11,260 bases of DNA. Source: Thiobacillaceae bacterium (lineage in GTDB: Bacteria > Pseudomonadota > Gammaproteobacteria > Burkholderiales > Thiobacillaceae). The translations under genes were made by a program, and so were the position numbers. Below the pieces are notes generated by a model, which ran no database searches, had not been told where the DNA came from, and saw nothing but the letters and a program-made list of their open reading frames with translations. Position 1 is the stretch's first letter; every line of letters begins with the position of its first letter. Shown one piece after another: positions 8,608 through 11,260 of the stretch. The stretch is from contig JAAPAA010000155.1 of assembly GCA_012274165.1 (NCBI GenBank), forward strand, positions 1 through 11,260. The letters are read 5' to 3'.

Positions 8608-8623
8608 TGGCACGGTGCATGCT
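8608..8623 (+). promoter_or_regulatory. Sigma-54 promoter of nasT
   Basis: TGGCACGGTGCATGCT has the GG (8609-8610) and GC (8621-8622) pairs exactly ten bases apart. It matches TGGCACG-N4-TTGCW except that the first T of TTGC is A. Transcription should begin near 8634, giving a leader of about 100 nt before the nasT start codon. The nearby IHF consensus supports it. Confidence 0.7.
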
Positions 8624-8633
8624 AGTAATGCTT

Positions 8634-8709
8634 GAGCACACTTACCGCAAGGCCAGTTTGCTCAGGCAGTCTCCTCCGACTTGCGGCCTCTCCGGAGGCC
8701 GCCCTTTTT
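8634..8709 (+). promoter_or_regulatory. Attenuator leader before nasT (alternative hairpins plus terminator)
   Basis: The leader can form mutually exclusive structures. One is an early hairpin pairing TGAGCA (8633-8638) with TGCTCA (8659-8664), compatible with an intrinsic terminator at 8683-8709. The other pairs CCGCAAG (8645-8651) with CTTGCGG (8680-8686), which uses the first bases of the terminator stem and would block it. A third small hairpin pairs AGTC with GACT (8668-8681) around a six-base loop TCCTCC. The only A-N-N-G-N-N loop candidate is ACCGCA (8644-8649) on a weak 3-bp stem, so direct ANTAR control here is plausible but not shown. Confidence 0.55.
8683..8709 (+). terminator. Intrinsic terminator inside the nasT leader
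   Basis: GCGGCCTC (8683-8690) pairs perfectly with GAGGCCGC (8695-8702) around a TCCG tetraloop, followed by CC and five T. Only the nasT leader is transcribed rightward into it, because the gene on the left is divergent. It therefore most likely acts as an attenuator, not as the end of another gene. Confidence 0.85.
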
Positions 8710-8735
8710 AAGAAGGCGGAAAACATGGATCGAAT

Positions 8736-9302
8736 ATGCGCGTACTGATCGTTGAAAACCAGCCCGACCGGCTGGCGATGCTGGTGCCCGCGCTGGAAGC
8801 GGCGGGCTGCGTGGTGATGGCCACGCTCAATTCCGCGCGCTCGCTCGATGCGCAGATTCAGGCGTTGCGTCCCGACGTGGTGATCATTGCGCAGGACTCG
8901 CCCGACCGCGACACGCTGGAACACATCTGCGTGGTGAATCAGGATTGTCCGCGCCCGATCGTGATGTTTACCGGCGATGGCAGCACGGAGGCTATCCGTG
9001 CGGCGACGCAGGCGGGCGTCACCTCTTATGTGGTGGATGGCCTCGACCCGGCACGTCTCAAACCCATCCTCGATGTGGCGGTGTCGCGCTTCGAAGCGCA
9101 CCAGGCGCTGCACGATCAGCTCGAACAAACCCGGCTCGAACTCAGCGAACGCAAGCTCGTCGACCAGGCCAAGGCGCACCTGATCAAGCAAACCGGCGCG
9201 ACGGAATCCGAGGTCTATCGCGAGATGCGCAAGACGGCGATGGATCGCGGCATGAAGCTGGCAGATGTCGCGCGGCAGGTGTTACAAAGACCACTTGCCT
9301 GA
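8736..9302 (+). CDS. nasT: NasT-like ANTAR antiterminator with degenerate receiver
   Basis: A 188-residue cytoplasmic RNA-binding regulator of nitrate assimilation. Residues 1-120 are a receiver fold and about 125-186 an ANTAR domain, with the RK..DQAK..LI, SEVYREMRKTAMDRG and LADVARQVL helices. ANTAR domains bind twin hexaloop hairpins in leader RNA and stop a terminator from forming. The receiver looks unable to be phosphorylated: the Asp position is Ala52 (IIAQDSP), the acidic pair is Glu7-Asn8 and the usual Lys is Asp101. By family knowledge NasT is instead held inactive by the nitrate sensor NasS; no nasS is adjacent here. ATG 8736 fits the family start but has only a weak GGA before it. 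A better-placed AAGGCGGA precedes ATG 8725, which opens a seven-codon out-of-frame frame ending at 8748. Likely target: the nrtA leader just downstream. Confidence 0.92.
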   Translation: MRVLIVENQPDRLAMLVPALEAAGCVVMATLNSARSLDAQIQALRPDVVIIAQDSPDRDTLEHICVVNQDCPRPIVMFTGDGSTEAIRAATQAGVTSYVVDGLDPARLKPILDVAVSRFEAHQALHDQLEQTRLELSERKLVDQAKAHLIKQTGATESEVYREMRKTAMDRGMKLADVARQVLQRPLA

Positions 9303-9325
9303 ATGGTGCATGACTGAATCCAGTC

Positions 9326-9340
9326 GCACTACATCAGTGC
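9326..9340 (+). promoter_or_regulatory. NtrC-type binding dyad upstream of nrtA
   Basis: GCACTACATCAGTGC is a perfect dyad of the form GCAC-N7-GTGC, the same core arrangement as the NtrC sites at E. coli glnA. Its centre is about 110 bp before the predicted sigma-54 start, a typical enhancer distance. Another half-site, TGGTGCA, lies at 9304-9310 at the end of nasT. Confidence 0.65.
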
Positions 9341-9416
9341 ACAAGCGCTGCAGCCAATGTGGCCGAGCTGAAACAAAATTACATAAAACCCAACTAATAC
9401 AAGACATTGGTCAGGC

Positions 9417-9432
9417 TGGCACAGCCATTGCT
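9417..9432 (+). promoter_or_regulatory. Sigma-54 promoter of nrtA
   Basis: TGGCACAGCCATTGCT matches the strong form TGGCAC-N5-TTGCW fully, with GG (9418-9419) and GC (9430-9431) ten bases apart. Transcription should start near 9443, right at the base of the first leader hairpin. It gives nrtA its own promoter apart from nasT. Confidence 0.85.
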
Positions 9433-9441
9433 AAACCTGAA

Positions 9442-9511
9442 CTGAACAGCTGCAACGGCGTGGCTTTCAGGATCACCGAGCAAACATTACATCAACGGAC
9501 AAAGGCGTCCG
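9442..9511 (+). promoter_or_regulatory. ANTAR target RNA: two hexaloop hairpins in the nrtA leader
   Basis: The first hairpin (9442-9470) has a lower stem CTGAA/TTCAG and an upper stem with two G-U pairs, closing on the hexaloop AACGGC (9454-9459). The second hairpin (9496-9511) is CGGAC/GTCCG, a perfect 5-bp stem around the hexaloop AAAGGC (9501-9506). Both loops have A at position 1 and G at position 4, the features known to be read by ANTAR domains. The second hairpin uses bases of the terminator 5' arm, so both cannot form together: binding should favour read-through. The linker of about 25-30 nt is longer than I would expect, and the first stem is weaker than the second. Confidence 0.75.
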
Positions 9512-9536
9512 CCCACATGGGGCGACGCCTTTTTTT
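9501..9536 (+). terminator. Intrinsic terminator/attenuator before nrtA
   Basis: AAAGGCGT (9501-9508) pairs with ACGCCTTT (9525-9532); after one bulged C, CGCCC (9510-9514) pairs with GGGCG (9520-9524) around a five-base loop. The T-run spans 9530-9536. It ends only 14 bases before the nrtA start codon. It is therefore a barrier within the nrtA transcript, though it would also stop read-through from nasT. Confidence 0.92.
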
Positions 9537-9550
9537 ATTTGGAGAAAACT

Positions 9551-10837
9551 GTGAGCGACACCAAAAAAATCGTGCTGGTAAACGAACCGGTTGTGCAGGA
9601 CACGAGCAAGCGGGATTTCATGAAAAAGACCGTCGGCCTGTCCGCAGCGGCCGCGTTGATGACGCTGGTTTCGCCGGGCGTGCGTCAGGGCGCCTGGGCT
9701 GCCGGCAGCGACGCACCGGAAAAGCCCAACCTCAACATTGGCTTTATTCCGCTGACCGATTGCGCGTCGGTGGTGATGGCTTCGGTGAAAGGTTTCGACA
9801 AGAAATACGGCCTCACGATCACGCCGTCGAAAGAAGCCTCGTGGGCGGCGGTGCGCGACAAACTGGTGAACGGCGAACTCGACGCGGCGCATGTGCTGTA
9901 CGGCCTGATCTACGGTGTACAGATGGGCATCGGTGGGCCGAAGAAAGACATGGCGGTGCTGGCCAACCTGAACCAGAATGGCCAGGCGATCACGCTATCG
10001 AATCAACTCAAGGCCAAGGGCGTGACCGACGGCGCCTCGCTCGCCAAACTGATTGCCGCCGAGCCCAAGGAATACACCTTCGCCCAGACTTTTCCCACCG
10101 GCACCCACGCGATGTGGCTGTATTACTGGCTGGCGACGTATGGCGTGAATCCATTCACCCAGGTCAAGGTGATCACCGTGCCGCCGCCGCAGATGGTCGC
10201 CAACATGCGGGTCGACAACATGGACGGTTTCTGTGTGGGCGAGCCATGGGGGGCGCGCGCGATTCGAGACAACATCGGTTTCACCGCAGTCACCACGCAG
10301 GAAATCTGGAAGGACCACCCTGAAAAAGTGCTCGGCACCACCGCCGACTTTGTTGCGCAGTACCCGAATACGGCACGCGCCATGGTGGCGGCGATTCTCG
10401 ATGCGTCGAAGTACATCGACACCATGAGCAACCGCTCCGAAGTCGCCAAGGTCATCTCAGCCAAGTCCTACGTCAACACCGACTTCGACTCGATCGAAGA
10501 CCGCATGCTCGGCCAGTACGACAACGGCATCGGCAAGAAATGGCAGGACCCGAACTACATGAAGTTTTACAACAACGGCACGGTCGGCTTCCCCTACCTG
10601 TCGGACGGCATGTGGTTCCTGACCCAGCACAAGCGCTGGGGGCTGCTGAAGGATCACCCCGACTATCTGGCTGTGGCGAAGAAGGTCAACCGCATCGACA
10701 TCTACAAGCAGGCCGCCGCGATGACCAAGACCCCGCTGCCGAAGTCCGACATGCGCACCAGCAAGCTGATCGACGGCGTGGTGTGGGACGGCAAGAACCC
10801 GAAGGCCTACGCCGACGGCTTCAAGATTAAAGCCTGA
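9551..10837 (+). CDS. nrtA: NrtA/CmpA-family nitrate-binding protein of an ABC transporter
   Basis: A 428-residue exported solute-binding protein that should capture nitrate (or nitrite) in the periplasm and deliver it to an NrtBCD-type permease/ATPase, not seen in the window. Family features are clear: NIGFIPLTDCASVVMA near the mature N-terminus, TFPTGTHAMWLYYWLA, PPPQMVANM and GFCVGEPWG in the binding lobes. The N-terminus is a Tat-like signal with SKRDFMKK (Lys20-Arg21 instead of Arg-Arg), a hydrophobic stretch and a likely cut after AWA (residues 48-50). This signal argues for NrtA rather than the cytoplasmic sensor NasS, a close homologue. The start is GTG 9551, with GGAG six bases upstream; a TTG at 9539 in frame lies before that ribosome site and is unlikely. 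Expression is expected to depend on sigma-54 and on leader antitermination. Confidence 0.93.
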   Translation: MSDTKKIVLVNEPVVQDTSKRDFMKKTVGLSAAAALMTLVSPGVRQGAWAAGSDAPEKPNLNIGFIPLTDCASVVMASVKGFDKKYGLTITPSKEASWAAVRDKLVNGELDAAHVLYGLIYGVQMGIGGPKKDMAVLANLNQNGQAITLSNQLKAKGVTDGASLAKLIAAEPKEYTFAQTFPTGTHAMWLYYWLATYGVNPFTQVKVITVPPPQMVANMRVDNMDGFCVGEPWGARAIRDNIGFTAVTTQEIWKDHPEKVLGTTADFVAQYPNTARAMVAAILDASKYIDTMSNRSEVAKVISAKSYVNTDFDSIEDRMLGQYDNGIGKKWQDPNYMKFYNNGTVGFPYLSDGMWFLTQHKRWGLLKDHPDYLAVAKKVNRIDIYKQAAAMTKTPLPKSDMRTSKLIDGVVWDGKNPKAYADGFKIKA

Positions 10838-10859
10838 CCAAAATTAAAGCCTGACCAAG
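10826..10859 (+). repeat. 17-bp tandem duplication across the nrtA stop codon
   Basis: The unit ATTAAAGCCTGACCAAA (10826-10842) is followed at once by a copy differing only in the last base (10843-10859). A more diverged third unit may follow (10860-10876). The first copy contains the nrtA stop codon TGA, so the protein is not affected; the repeat lengthens the spacer before the globin gene. Confidence 0.85.
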
Positions 10860-10895
10860 ATCAAGGCCCCAATCAATTCAAGCCAAGGAGAAGCC

Positions 10896-11260
10896 GTGAC
10901 CCCCGAGAAAATTACACTGGTACGCAGCAGCTGGCAGCAGGTTCTCCCCATCAAGGAGACTGCGGCGCAGTTGTTCTATGACCAGCTGTTCGAGCTCGAT
11001 CCCTCGCTGCGCAGCATGTTCAAGGGCGACATGGTCGAGCAGGGGCGCAAGCTGATGACGATCATCAATACCGCCGTCAACAGCCTGGATGATCTCAGCC
11101 CGATTCTGGGTGCGGTCGAAGAAATGGGGCGTCGCCATGTCGGTTATGGCGTAACGGAAGCACATTACGACACGGTGGGCAGCGCGCTGATCTGGACGTT
11201 GGGCAAGGGTCTTGGCGAGCAGTTCACCCCGGCGGTCAAGGATGCCTGGGTGGAAACCGA
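10896..11260 (+). CDS. Single-domain bacterial globin (3' end beyond window)
   Basis: The first 121 codons of a haem-binding globin, cut by the right edge. It is of the flavohaemoglobin-like single-domain type, sometimes mislabelled hemin receptor, and such proteins are about 130-150 residues long, so little is missing. Visible features are the B-helix Tyr28 in LFYDQLF, the FKGDMVEQGRKLM segment, the proximal haem ligand His81 in RRHVGYGV, and the late TLGKGLGEQFTP helix. The Tyr at B10 is the residue that in flavohaemoglobins supports oxygen and nitric oxide chemistry. No reductase domain can be judged from this part. The start is GTG 10896, with AAGGAG six bases upstream. It lies 58 bp after nrtA with no terminator between, so it is probably co-transcribed. 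A role in handling nitric oxide made during nitrate use is inferred. Confidence 0.93.
   Translation, partial: MTPEKITLVRSSWQQVLPIKETAAQLFYDQLFELDPSLRSMFKGDMVEQGRKLMTIINTAVNSLDDLSPILGAVEEMGRRHVGYGVTEAHYDTVGSALIWTLGKGLGEQFTPAVKDAWVET

Noticed and set aside
9265..10323. Frame of 352 codons overlapping the nasT end and nrtA
   Set aside because: It runs through the promoter, leader and nrtA in a wrong frame and shows no motifs.
9551..10837. Calling this gene nasS, the nitrate-sensing partner of NasT
   Set aside because: The N-terminus has a Tat-like export signal and a plausible cleavage site, which a cytoplasmic sensor should lack.
1..11260. CRISPR arrays, tRNA or rRNA genes, insertion sequences, phage or defence genes
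   Set aside because: No regularly spaced repeats, RNA-gene signatures, transposase or integrase motifs were seen.

Overview
The window is GC-rich, densely coding proteobacterial DNA. The gene set and protein style suggest a betaproteobacterium: a hybrid PAS kinase, a GGDEF-EAL protein, a SWIM-SNF2 helicase, and a NasT/NrtA nitrate cluster with sigma-54 promoters. Species cannot be read from the sequence. Six complete protein genes and two genes cut by the window edges are supported, plus two gene remnants and a set of control elements.

Left part (1-3224, + strand): the 3' part of a hybrid histidine kinase/response regulator, then a complete diguanylate cyclase/phosphodiesterase. The gap between them holds a decayed ~100-bp copy of part of an EAL domain. 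Middle part (3229-8359, - strand): a 27-residue remnant resembling the N-terminus of a ModE-type regulator, touching the stop of a 1094-residue SWIM-SNF2 helicase; about 350 bp with no convincing gene; then a ClC-type Cl-/H+ antiporter with all its key residues.

Right part (8360-11260, + strand): a nitrate-assimilation control and uptake cluster. It holds a NasT-like receiver-ANTAR antiterminator, an NrtA-type periplasmic nitrate-binding protein and the start of a single-domain globin. The non-coding DNA here is the most informative part of the window. nasT and nrtA each have a GG-N10-GC sigma-54 promoter followed by a leader ending in an intrinsic terminator just before the start codon. A perfect IHF consensus lies beside the first promoter. 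A perfect GCAC-N7-GTGC NtrC-type dyad lies about 110 bp upstream of the predicted start at the second. The nrtA leader contains two hairpins with A-N-N-G-N-N hexaloops, the known ANTAR target. The second of these overlaps the terminator stem.

Inferred working: nitrogen limitation (NtrC, sigma-54, perhaps IHF) starts transcription. NasT, when free of a nitrate-sensing partner, lets polymerase pass the terminator and make the nitrate-uptake protein and globin. A similar attenuator before nasT suggests its own synthesis is controlled in two steps. The NasT receiver has lost the phosphoacceptor aspartate, and no nasS gene lies beside it.
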